DNA from: Deltaproteobacteria bacterium
GTDB taxonomy: Bacteria; Desulfobacterota; Desulfomonilia; UBA1062
Length of the DNA stretch: 12,244 bases
NCBI GenBank assembly: GCA_023230665.1
Contig: JALNWY010000084.1
Coordinates: forward strand, 1-12,244
Direction of reading: 5' to 3'
A program made the position numbers and the translations under genes. The notes beneath the pieces were generated by a model. The model did not search any database and was not told where the DNA came from. It worked only from the letters and a program-made list of their open reading frames with translations. Positions 7,381 to 12,244 of this stretch are shown here, piece by piece (the first letter of the stretch is position 1; each line of letters starts with the position of its first letter).

Positions 7381-8070
7381 ATGTTGCATAAAGATATCCC
7401 AAGTGATGAAAGAACAATCGACTTGAAAAGAAACCGGGTTGCGACCTTGATTCGGTTTTCACTTTATTTTGTGGTTTTTACCATCATCCTTTTTGTTCTC
7501 TTGCAGATATTGATTTGCACAGAGTTTAAGGTGCTGGAAGAGAACAACATCCTCGAATGGACTGAATTTCTGTTGCTTATAATCAGCACACTCTTCCTTT
7601 TTCTTGCTTCCCGAAGAACCCAGGAATTTCCTCTTCTCTATACCATCCTGGCTTTTCTTCCTGTGGTGGCAGCTATTCGGGAACTGGATGCTGTATTCGA
7701 TGGGATATTCCATGGTGCATGGGTTATGCCCGCCACTGTCGTTTATATGATAATTCTTTACAAGATTGTTAGATGGTTCAATCCATTGAAGGATGAAGTC
7801 TTACGTTTTGCACAAACGCAGCAGATAGTATTTCTTGGAATAGGTTTTTTCGTTGTTGTCATTGTCGCCCAACTGAGTGGTCAACAAATTGTATGGCGAG
7901 CCGCGCTGGGGCAGAATTACTTAAGAGTAGCCAAAGTGCTCGTAGAGGAGCTCGCAGAATTTATTGGCTATTCCATCCTGGTTGTTGGCTCGATTGAATG
8001 CTGGGTGTCGGCACGTATCAATCATTCTGCAGCTATTCTGCAACAGGAGTTTCCGGGATCTTCCTCGTGA
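7381..8070 (+). CDS. Six-helix integral membrane protein of unknown function
   Basis: I do not recognise a family for this 229-residue protein. Hydrophobic segments lie at about 22-46, 60-77, 83-103, 111-130, 147-167 and 185-207, with a short hydrophilic N-terminus. Acidic residues recur at membrane edges (EENNILEWTE, IRELDAVFD, LVEELAEF), a pattern that could mark a catalytic or ion-conducting core, but that is speculation. GGAGG lies about eight bases upstream of the ATG. The gene is on the plus strand, 71 bases after the intact transposase and before the decayed one, and no attC is seen at either end. It may be a passenger of the mobile block bracketed by MITE copies 2 and 3 rather than a cassette. 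Confidence 0.75.
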   Translation: MLHKDIPSDERTIDLKRNRVATLIRFSLYFVVFTIILFVLLQILICTEFKVLEENNILEWTEFLLLIISTLFLFLASRRTQEFPLLYTILAFLPVVAAIRELDAVFDGIFHGAWVMPATVVYMIILYKIVRWFNPLKDEVLRFAQTQQIVFLGIGFFVVVIVAQLSGQQIVWRAALGQNYLRVAKVLVEELAEFIGYSILVVGSIECWVSARINHSAAILQQEFPGSSS

Positions 8071-8224
8071 GTGCTTGCGGGGTGTGGATTGGAGCCGTTT
8101 CGGGGGGATGAGCACCGTAAGACCCACCATAAGGATGATGAGAAAGCCTGCAGAACATATCTATAAGCTGGTTGGCATCAATTTGTGGCGTGCTATGTAA
8201 GACCTGCTATGGCAGGGTCCTTGC

Positions 8225-8671
8225 GTGGCCCACTTCCATATCAAAAAGAAAAACGGAAGACCCTATCTCTTATGTCCGGGAAATGGCCCGAGTGCGCGGC
8301 AAGGTCACGGTGGCTTCTCAGGTCTACATCGGTTCGCCAGAAAAAGTTCTGGGACTGATGAAAGACAGCTCCACAGACAAGGCCGATTCTCTTACCCGCC
8401 TTAAGGTCGAGGAGTTCGGTGCCCTGTGGGCCGCCATGCAGATGGATACTGATATCAACACGGTGCAGACCTCTGGGAGGTGGAGGGGTGTTTCCGGGAC
8501 GGCAATTTCACCATGAAGGTTCGCCCCTTCCACCACTGGACCGACAGCAAGATCCGCTGCCACCTCTGTGTGCTGCATAATCGCGCTGACCCATCTCAGA
8601 GGTCTTGAGTTACGACTGGCAAGGCAGGGCATCAAACGCACCGCCAAGGATACCCTTGATGTTAAAGCGAA
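8225..8671 (+). pseudogene. Decayed IS1634-family transposase remnant
   Basis: The remnant can be followed across several frames. From a GTG at 8225 it reads VAHFHIKKKNGRPYL, the typical IS1634-family N-terminus. A one-base frameshift near 8268-8271 moves to YVREMARVRGKVTVASQ and KVEEFGALWAAMQMD. The catalytic centre is missing, and the sequence resumes near 8470 with CFRDGNFTMKVRPFHHW and TDSKIRCHL, the family's C-terminal region. Another frameshift near 8566 gives CCIIALTHLRGLELRLARQG. At least two frameshifts plus a large internal deletion make it inactive. MITE copy 3 begins immediately after it. It is not closely similar to the intact transposase at 5750-7309. Confidence 0.8.
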
Positions 8672-8674
8672 GGA

Positions 8675-8774
8675 TATGGCTCAGTTTTGGGGGATATGTT
8701 ATAATTACAGCTATAATAAATCCCGGATGTTATATACTGATCTAGCGGGGAATTTCCCCTAAAGCTGAGCCATT
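8675..8774 (+). repeat. 100-bp MITE-like element, copy 3
   Basis: This is the third copy of the 100-bp palindromic element, in the same orientation as copy 1 and the most diverged, with the left end ATATGG-like and an altered right stem. The internal TGTTATAAT motif is kept at 8697-8705. AGCG flanks it on both sides (8666-8669 and 8777-8780), a possible but weak target duplication. It separates the decayed transposase from the degenerate attC of the HicAB cassette. Confidence 0.85.
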
Positions 8775-8776
8775 AC

Positions 8777-8828
8777 AGCGGACGCCAAAGCTCAGCGGCG
8801 CAGCTTATCCGCGTCTGCTGGAGCGCCT
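8777..8828 (-). other. Partial attC site of the HicAB cassette
   Basis: Immediately past the hicB stop codon on the minus strand, L'' GCTC(C)AGC (8824-8817) pairs with L' GCTGAGC (8796-8790) apart from one unpaired C, as in good attC sites. The spacer TTTGG and the first bases of R' (CGT, 8784-8782) follow, but then the sequence changes to CCGCT and the MITE instead of completing GTTRRRY. The R'' box is also degenerate and overlaps the hicB stop. It is read as an attC that has lost its recombination half. Confidence 0.55.
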
Positions 8829-9046
8829 TACTGGCCTGTGATGGCAATGTATTCTGCACTGGCGTGCGCTTTTGGAATGGGCAGGTGATCTTTTTTCAAG
8901 CCTCGAACATGCAATTCGATAGCTTCATGAATGTTTTTCGCTGCTTGATTTTTTGTTTTTCCTGTTGCTACACACCCAGGAAGATCAGGGGAATATGCAG
9001 AATAGCTGCCATTGGCTTTCTCGATCACGATTAGAAATCTGTGCAT
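8828..9046 (-). CDS. hicB: HicB family antitoxin
   Basis: This 72-residue protein matches the short HicB antitoxins: an N-terminal beta strand (FLIVIEK), the conserved SAYSPDLPGCVATG loop (residues 16-29), and an amphipathic helix NIHEAIELHVRGL. HicB binds the HicA mRNA interferase and, in many systems, helps control the operon. AGGAGG lies seven bases before the ATG and the gene starts 12 bases after the hicA stop, in the usual hicA-hicB order. Here hicA carries a frameshift, so hicB may be a solitary antitoxin. The pair lies between attC sites and forms one integron cassette. Confidence 0.9.
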   Translation of the reverse strand: MHRFLIVIEKANGSYSAYSPDLPGCVATGKTKNQAAKNIHEAIELHVRGLKKDHLPIPKAHASAEYIAITGQ

Positions 9047-9058
9047 AGATGCGCCTCC

Positions 9059-9258
9059 TTATTTCTTCCCTGCCTTCTTTGTCCCGGCTTGTTTGAAAAC
9101 GCTGTTTAAAGTACCTGGAGCCAGATCGTCGCCGGGATGTCCAGCAATCGTTACACGACCTTTCTTCTCCGGGTGCTTGTACTGGCGATGACTTCCCTTC
9201 TGGTACACTTGATACCAGCCATCCTCCTCAATTGTTTTATCACATCTCTGATTTTCAT
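9059..9258 (-). pseudogene. hicA: HicA family toxin with a frameshift at the N-terminus
   Basis: From the ATG at 9258 the minus strand reads MKIRDVIKQ, the typical HicA start, but then runs into the wrong frame. After a one-base shift it continues as IEEDGWYQVYQKG, then SHRQYKHPEKKGRVT, and ends AGKK with a stop at 9059. The whole is 200 bases, one short of the 201 expected for 66 codons plus stop. The catalytic His (GSHRQY) and the PGDDLAPGTL segment are intact downstream. The correct frame has no ATG or TTG before IEEDGW, so active toxin is not expected unless the shift is a sequencing error or a recoding event. HicA would normally cut mRNA, held in check by HicB. Confidence 0.85.
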
Positions 9259-9261
9259 ATC

Positions 9262-9290
9262 ATTATAGCTAAACTATCCCATAGTATCAT
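9262..9290 (-). promoter_or_regulatory. Probable hicAB promoter with overlapping palindrome
   Basis: On the minus strand, ATGATA (9290-9285, four of six bases to consensus) is 17 bases from a perfect TATAAT (9267-9262). A palindrome with arms ACTAT/ATAGT (9285-9273) lies in the spacer, where an autoregulatory antitoxin complex could bind. The predicted transcription start falls at or just inside the hicA ATG, so the first message could be leaderless or start inside hicA. No binding data are implied. Confidence 0.4.
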
Positions 9291-9313
9291 CCAGATCAAA
9301 TTATTAGGGGGAG

Positions 9314-9374
9314 GGCTAACGCCAGGCATCAGCGGCGCGACGCAGCCGCATCCGCCTGGATGCTTTTGTTCGGC
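9314..9374 (-). other. attC site of the PIN/Phd cassette
   Basis: Read on the minus strand: R'' GCCGAAC (9374-9368), spacer AAAA, L'' GCATC(C)AG (9363-9356), a GC-rich variable stem, L' CTGATGC (9332-9326), spacer CTGG, and R' GTTAGCC (9320-9314). Pairing of the L boxes is complete apart from one unpaired C. It lies 15 bases past the PIN gene stop, and its R' box marks the start of the HicAB cassette. Confidence 0.9.
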
Positions 9375-9389
9375 TATTCAGATATTATT

Positions 9390-9788
9390 TCACCAAAGGC
9401 ACTGGGCATGTTGGTAGGATAGAATTCTTTCGTCTTTTGAAAGAATAGAGGCCTTCTCCTCACGGGCAGTAGCTACGATTATTTGATCTGCAGGATCGCT
9501 ATGAAAAGGTTGCGGTAGTACAGTTGAACGATAAGCAATTACTGGAGATAAAGGGACAAGCCTGAGCTTTGGCATATCAAGAGCCGTAATAATCCAATCT
9601 TCCGGATCATATGAAATGCCTAACCTGCCTTTTTCGAGCAATTTGCTGAATTCCCATGGAGAAATAGCGGACAGAAGCAGCTCACTATATTTGCTTGTAT
9701 CTCCAATAAGCGAAGATACTGTTTCTGATAGATTTTGTGGACGCATGTGCCACCATATCCAGGTATGTGTATCAAGCAAGTACTTCAT
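9390..9788 (-). CDS. PIN-domain toxin (VapC-like ribonuclease)
   Basis: This 132-residue PIN-domain protein is expected to act as a Mg-dependent endoribonuclease toxin. The acidic active-site residues are Asp6 (LLDTHTW), Glu46 (ISPWEFSKL), Asp101 (DPADQIIVATA, possibly with Asp98) and Asp119 (LSKDERIL). The length and motif spacing fit the VapC group. The start codon overlaps the stop of the upstream antitoxin gene (ATGA), so the two are translationally coupled. The pair is bounded by attC sites at 9314-9374 and 10090-10148 and has its own promoter. It is thus a self-contained toxin-antitoxin cassette of the kind that stabilises sedentary integron arrays. All key residues look intact. Confidence 0.92.
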   Translation of the reverse strand: MKYLLDTHTWIWWHMRPQNLSETVSSLIGDTSKYSELLLSAISPWEFSKLLEKGRLGISYDPEDWIITALDMPKLRLVPLSPVIAYRSTVLPQPFHSDPADQIIVATAREEKASILSKDERILSYQHAQCLW

Positions 9789-10018
9789 TTACTTGATTCC
9801 CACACCTCTTCTCCGAGAGGAGTGATGATATCTTTCTCAAAAATGAAGGCATCGGCTAATTTACCTGGTATAGGGTTTTTATCTTTATTTTGGCAGGGAA
9901 TTATTTGTGCCAGTGGTTTCCCGCGCTTTGTAATTATTATTTCTTCATGTGTTTTTGCTACGTGGTCTAATATTTTTAAAGCATGTGCTTTGAATTGGCT
10001 AATACCCATTGTTTTCAT
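9785..10018 (-). CDS. Phd/YefM family antitoxin
   Basis: This 77-residue antitoxin begins at the ATG at 10018, which follows AAGGAGG; an in-frame ATG at 10069 lies in the promoter and is not used. The N-terminal Phd/YefM DNA-binding fold is recognisable by MGISQFKAHALKILDHV and IIITKRGKPLAQIIP (about residues 4-42). The acidic, flexible C-terminus (FEKDIITPLGEEVWESSK) should neutralise the PIN toxin. Its stop overlaps the toxin start by four bases (ATGA). Phd-type antitoxins usually repress their own promoter, and the promoter at 10041-10069 is the likely target. Confidence 0.9.
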   Translation of the reverse strand: MKTMGISQFKAHALKILDHVAKTHEEIIITKRGKPLAQIIPCQNKDKNPIPGKLADAFIFEKDIITPLGEEVWESSK

Positions 10019-10040
10019 AGATACCCTCCTTATTGATACA

Positions 10041-10069
10041 GTTGTAGTCAAATGAAATGACCATGTCAA
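10041..10069 (-). promoter_or_regulatory. Promoter of the Phd/PIN toxin-antitoxin cassette
   Basis: On the minus strand a perfect -35 TTGACA (10069-10064) is 17 bases from TACAAC (10046-10041, four of six to TATAAT). It lies between the cassette boundary at 10090 and the antitoxin start at 10018. The pair therefore carries its own promoter and does not depend on the integron's Pc, as expected for a toxin-antitoxin cassette. Confidence 0.7.
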
Positions 10070-10089
10070 GGATGGTTATGATCTCATGA

Positions 10090-10148
10090 GCCGAACCGGG
10101 TGGAGTCAGCCGCGCGCGTAGCGCGTCGGCTGGACTCCTTGGTTGGCT
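10090..10148 (-). other. attC site of the 133-aa membrane protein cassette
   Basis: This is a classic 59-base attC. On the minus strand: R'' AGCCAAC (10148-10142), L'' GGAGTC(C)AGCCG (10138-10127), a short variable stem, L' CGGCTGACTCC (10112-10102), and R' GTTCGGC (10096-10090). The L arms pair perfectly over 11 bases apart from one unpaired C. It follows the membrane protein stop by 17 bases, and its R' box begins the toxin-antitoxin cassette. Confidence 0.92.
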
Positions 10149-10165
10149 GACCGCTTTTCTTCGTT

Positions 10166-10567
10166 TCAGACTTTGCCCCGCAACAGTTTTCCGATCACAA
10201 CGTCTAAAGCTCCGAATACAGAGAAGAATAAAAACCCAAGTACGCCACCAGTTATCCAAATGGGGTGGCCAGTGTTGTAGTGGTAGATTGTTGCACCGAC
10301 AACGGCGACACCGATAGCGGGAAATGCGGTTGCTTCTCGCCAATTGCCTCTCTTGTCGAGGCACAGCAAAAAAACGACCGCGGATATGATTCCGCCAATC
10401 CATGCCACTGCCGGAGAAATTTCATCCATCAGTATGACCGTTACGATTGGAACAACCAACGCCCCAGCTAGAAGAACCGCACCAAGAAACCAGGGATAGA
10501 GACCTTCTGCAATCAAGTCTCGCTCTCCCGGCATTTCATCTCCATTCTGGCCTTGCTTTCCGCTCAT
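10166..10567 (-). CDS. Four-helix membrane protein, integron cassette orphan
   Basis: I do not recognise this 133-residue protein. After a polar, acidic N-terminal 20 residues there are four probable membrane helices at about 25-47, 52-70, 78-96 and 102-126, and a basic end (KLLRGKV). AAAGGAG lies six to seven bases before the ATG. It is followed by a canonical attC, so it is a gene cassette. The attC that should precede it, near 10600, is not recognisable; transposase debris lies there instead. Small orphan membrane proteins are common cassette contents. No function can be proposed. Confidence 0.75.
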   Translation of the reverse strand: MSGKQGQNGDEMPGERDLIAEGLYPWFLGAVLLAGALVVPIVTVILMDEISPAVAWIGGIISAVVFLLCLDKRGNWREATAFPAIGVAVVGATIYHYNTGHPIWITGGVLGFLFFSVFGALDVVIGKLLRGKV

Positions 10568-10690
10568 CTGATTCTCCTTTCGCCGAGCAATGCATGTATT
10601 ACGGGCGAAATTTCCGCCGCAGGAATAGCAGTCGCGTCCGACTCCTTGGTCGGAATATTGCCGGTTCTCGGTCTCGGAGGAAGTAGCATC

Positions 10691-10936
10691 AACATGAAGG
10701 CCCTTGCCAAGGAAGAGGCTCTTGCAGAGGCGAAACGCAATTACGGGTATTTTGCCCTGTTGAGCAATGAGATAAAGGATGCTCAGGAAGCCTTTGAGAT
10801 CTACCGGAACAAGGACTTGGTGGAGAAGGCCTTCGACAATCTCAAAGAACGGTTGAACCTCAGGCGTGTGGCTGTCTCATCGGAGCAGAGTCTGGATGGC
10901 AAGCTCTTCGTGCAGTTCATCGCTCTGATTTTCCTC
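10691..10936 (+). pseudogene. C-terminal fragment of an IS4-superfamily transposase
   Basis: The plus strand encodes NYGYFALLSNEIKDAQEAF, then IYRNKDLVEKAFDNLKERL and DGKLFVQFIALIFL. This aligns with residues about 393-458 of the transposase at 5750-7309, including the Y-R-E-K signature (YRNKDLVEKAF). The residues differ enough to show a separate element, not a fragment of that copy. Homology stops abruptly at 10936 and no start or N-terminal part is present. It is a dead relic, lodged between the DUF3024 cassette and the membrane protein cassette and probably the reason the cassette junction there is lost. Confidence 0.8.
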
Positions 10937-11097
10937 GAACCGGAGCGTCCTCTTCCCGCCTCCCAGTGGTGGTTTCATCCTCCGGTGATCACCAGATCCT
11001 ACCTCACGATGACGCCCTTGCCCTTCTCCTAGCCTTCGGCTCCGCTACCTGGCGCAAGGACTTTCACCTCGCTAGCTCTGCGCCATGCCTGGCACAC
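10937..11097. other. Noncoding spacer of unknown origin
   Basis: No gene, promoter or attC is recognisable here. The segment joins the transposase fragment abruptly at 10936 and the attC-like site at 11098. Plus-strand reading continues the transposase frame to a stop at about 11030, but the sequence no longer resembles a transposase. It may be the remains of an insertion end or of a lost cassette. Confidence 0.5.
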
Positions 11098-11149
11098 ACG
11101 TAACGATCACCGACTGCTGTAAGCCGTCCGGTGGATTGTTTGGTTATGC
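11098..11149 (-). other. attC site of the DUF3024 cassette (R' side irregular)
   Basis: On the minus strand: R'' GCATAAC (11149-11143), L'' ATC(C)ACCG, a variable stem, L' CGGTGAT, and an R'-like GTTACGT (11104-11098). The L arms pair with one unpaired C. The spacer before R' is nearly absent, so this half may be altered. The central stem is almost identical to that of the attC at 11716-11773. It starts seven bases past the DUF3024 stop codon. Confidence 0.7.
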
Positions 11150-11155
11150 GGTTTT

Positions 11156-11691
11156 TCAGCCAAAGAAGCACCCGTGTGGATCTGAATTAATGTGCTCAAC
11201 AAGTGATTTGAGATCATTGCTGAAAGGAAGAGGCTCATAGCTAACCCACTTGCCATTAGCCCTTTGCCAAAACAATTGCCATACATTGGAAGTGCGAACA
11301 TATTTGAGCTTTGCATCAGGTGATTCAGTCCATTTATTTGGGTTATCCCAGTGGGGCCTGCGTTCATATATCCTGAGTTCCCGGTGAATTGTAACGAGGA
11401 ATAAGTATTAGTAAGTAATATTAATGACTTGGATGCAATTTCATCTCGGACACACCTTGTTACAATGCATATCTTATAACGAGGCAAAATGCACCAAATA
11501 TCTTAATATATTAATTGATTAGGCGAATTATCGTTACAATTCACCGGGAACTTAGGATATATAATGACCTCATGCCCTTTTATCCGATATTCCAAACTAA
11601 GTTTGTCTTTGATATGAGCAGGGCTGCGCTTTTTGCAAAGACCTCCAACTTCTTTATCAATTCTTTTTAACTCAATCTCACTGAAAGCCAT
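11156..11691 (-). pseudogene. DUF3024 family gene split by a 185-bp MITE
   Basis: The first 45 codons (ATG at 11691) encode MAFSEIELKRIDKEVGGLC up to the EVIIY strand. The remaining 69 codons, ending at 11156, encode ERRPHWDNPNKWTESPD through WQLFWQRANGKWVSYEPLP to the end DPHGCFFG. Joined, they give a 114-residue DUF3024 protein of normal length; the family's role is unknown. The break is a 185-bp insertion (11372-11556) with a 6-bp ATATAT duplication. Deleting 191 bases restores the frame exactly (EVIIY-ERRPHWD). As it stands, translation runs past the break into MITE sequence and stops, so the product is probably lost. The start follows a weak GAGG site. attC sites lie on both sides, so this is a cassette. 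Confidence 0.88.
11372..11556. mobile_element. 185-bp MITE with 26-bp terminal inverted repeats
   Basis: The left end 11372-11397 and the right end 11531-11556 are inverted copies over 26 bases with a single mismatch; they begin CCTRAGTTCCCGGTGAATTG. ATATAT occurs directly outside both ends (11366-11371 and 11557-11562) as a 6-bp target duplication. The interior is AT-rich and has no reading frame of note, so the element depends on a transposase supplied elsewhere. It is unrelated in sequence to the 100-bp element. Confidence 0.93.
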
Positions 11692-11715
11692 AATTAATCC
11701 TCGCTATCTGGAGAT

Positions 11716-11773
11716 GCATAACGCCACGGCTCACCGACGGCTGTAAGCCGTCCGGTGGATTCGTTTGTTAGCT
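11716..11773 (-). other. attC site of the 142-aa protein cassette
   Basis: On the minus strand: R'' AGCTAAC (11773-11767), spacer, L'' ATC(C)ACCGG, a stem-loop with arms ACGGCT/AGCCGT, L' CGGTGAG, spacer, and R' GTTATGC (11722-11716). The outer part of the L stem has a mismatch, but both R boxes and the central hairpin are clear. It lies five bases after the 142-aa gene's stop and about 25 bases before the DUF3024 start. Confidence 0.82.
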
Positions 11774-11778
11774 CTTAT

Positions 11779-12207
11779 TTATGCTCTCTTGATTTTAAGA
11801 CTGATTTCAAAGCCTTCATAGCTTGATATAATGTCCCAAAATTCTTTCATAGTAATTTTATCGCCGTCCGTTTCTATGATAATGCTATCATCTTCTTTTG
11901 AATAACAAATACGACCTTCAATTTCGTCATGAGTTAAGGAAATATGTTCTCCATAACCGTCTACGTATTTTATTGATAATTCTTTCCTGATCTTTCCTCT
12001 CAAATCCCAAAGAGCAGTGAATGGTGAATCAGTTGCAAAAGACTCAAAATGGTATCCAAATCTATCACATTTGCTCTCTTCTGTTTCCTCAGCCTTCACA
12101 GTATATCCAGATGGAGTCTGATATACTGTGAGATTGAAGTCTATTCCTTTCCCAGCTGCATTCCTGAACGAATCTACGACTGGAAAGTTCTCTTTCCATT
12201 CATCCAT
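11779..12207 (-). CDS. Unidentified 142-residue soluble protein, integron cassette
   Basis: I do not assign a family. The protein is acidic and soluble, with no signal peptide or membrane helix, and looks like an alternating beta/alpha fold: FNLTVYQTPSGYTVKAEE, then FGYHFESFATDSPFTALWDL, a helix GKIRKELSIKYV, and a C-terminal ITMKEFWDIISSYEGFEIS. GGAG lies eight to nine bases before the ATG at 12207. The gene is clearly more AT-rich than the left-flank operon, consistent with separate origins of cassettes. An attC follows directly, and TTAGCTC at the window's right end fits the R' box of the next attC or attI, so the cassette is probably complete. Confidence 0.75.
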   Translation of the reverse strand: MDEWKENFPVVDSFRNAAGKGIDFNLTVYQTPSGYTVKAEETEESKCDRFGYHFESFATDSPFTALWDLRGKIRKELSIKYVDGYGEHISLTHDEIEGRICYSKEDDSIIIETDGDKITMKEFWDIISSYEGFEISLKIKRA

Positions 12208-12244
12208 GAATACTCTCCTGAATATATCGTATTGATGGAGCTAA

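Noticed and set aside
8201..8219. Hairpin GACCTGC/GCAGGGTC as a terminator
   Set aside because: The stem is imperfect, there is no T run, and it overlaps the probable start region of the decayed transposase, so it may be an insertion-sequence end.
8172..8762. Two separate plus-strand frames (8172-8516 and 8568-8762) as genes
   Set aside because: Both are pieces of one frameshifted, internally deleted transposase. The second reads into MITE copy 3 for its stop.
2566..8774. CRISPR-like repeats
   Set aside because: There are only three copies, kilobases apart and in mixed orientation, with no spacers. They behave like a MITE.
9232..9417. Plus-strand frame of 61 codons
   Set aside because: It runs through the hicA promoter and an attC site and has no coding character.
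9390..10018. A novel defence system around the PIN gene
   Set aside because: The pair is an ordinary Phd/PIN toxin-antitoxin cassette with overlapping genes and its own promoter.
11107..11487. Minus-strand open frame of 126 codons
   Set aside because: It begins inside the 185-bp MITE and reads the DUF3024 C-terminal half in the wrong frame. The correct frame is the one that joins to the upstream half.

Overview
The window looks like part of the accessory genome of an anaerobic or microaerophilic bacterium. A sulfate-reducing or syntrophic deltaproteobacterium (Desulfobacterota) is my best guess. The clues are an A-type flavodiiron protein with metal ligands at the same numbers as the Desulfovibrio enzyme, and an IS4-superfamily transposase of a type I associate with syntrophs and clostridia. 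The taxon is inference.

Left end (1-2463): a compact minus-strand operon reading right to left. It holds a stand-alone GuaA-like ATP pyrophosphatase without a glutaminase domain, an alpha/beta hydrolase, and a DUF488/YeaO protein that overlaps the hydrolase. A few codons of another minus-strand gene lie at the extreme left.

Middle and right (about 2666-12244): this reads as an integron gene-cassette array on the minus strand. Seven attC-like sites each sit just past the 3' end of a minus-strand gene. Four (4215-4289, 9314-9374, 10090-10148, 11716-11773) have recognisable R and L boxes; the first three show well-paired L boxes with a single unpaired base in L''. One (11098-11149) is good on one side, and two (2668-2722, 8777-8828) are degenerate. 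Cassettes in minus-strand order from the right edge are: an unknown 142-aa protein; a DUF3024 gene; a 133-aa membrane protein; a Phd/PIN toxin-antitoxin pair with its own promoter; a HicAB pair whose hicA carries a frameshift; a flavodiiron protein; and a catalase. No integrase is visible. If present, it should lie beyond the right edge; otherwise this is an integrase-less attC cluster.

Mobile DNA has cut into the array. Three copies of a 100-bp palindromic MITE-like element lie at 2566-2665, 5574-5673 (inverted) and 8675-8774. The first two bracket the flavodiiron-catalase cassette pair in opposite orientation. The last two bracket a plus-strand block of an intact transposase, a six-helix membrane protein and a decayed second transposase. 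A different 185-bp MITE, with 26-bp terminal inverted repeats and a 6-bp target duplication, splits the DUF3024 gene; removing it restores one clean 114-codon frame. A further transposase fragment lies at 10691-10936.

The most notable point is that two full-size oxygen-defence enzymes, an O2-reducing flavodiiron protein and an H2O2-removing catalase, occur as consecutive integron cassettes flanked by inverted MITE copies. The catalase has only about 35 bp between its cassette boundary and its start, so it is probably expressed by read-through from the flavodiiron gene.
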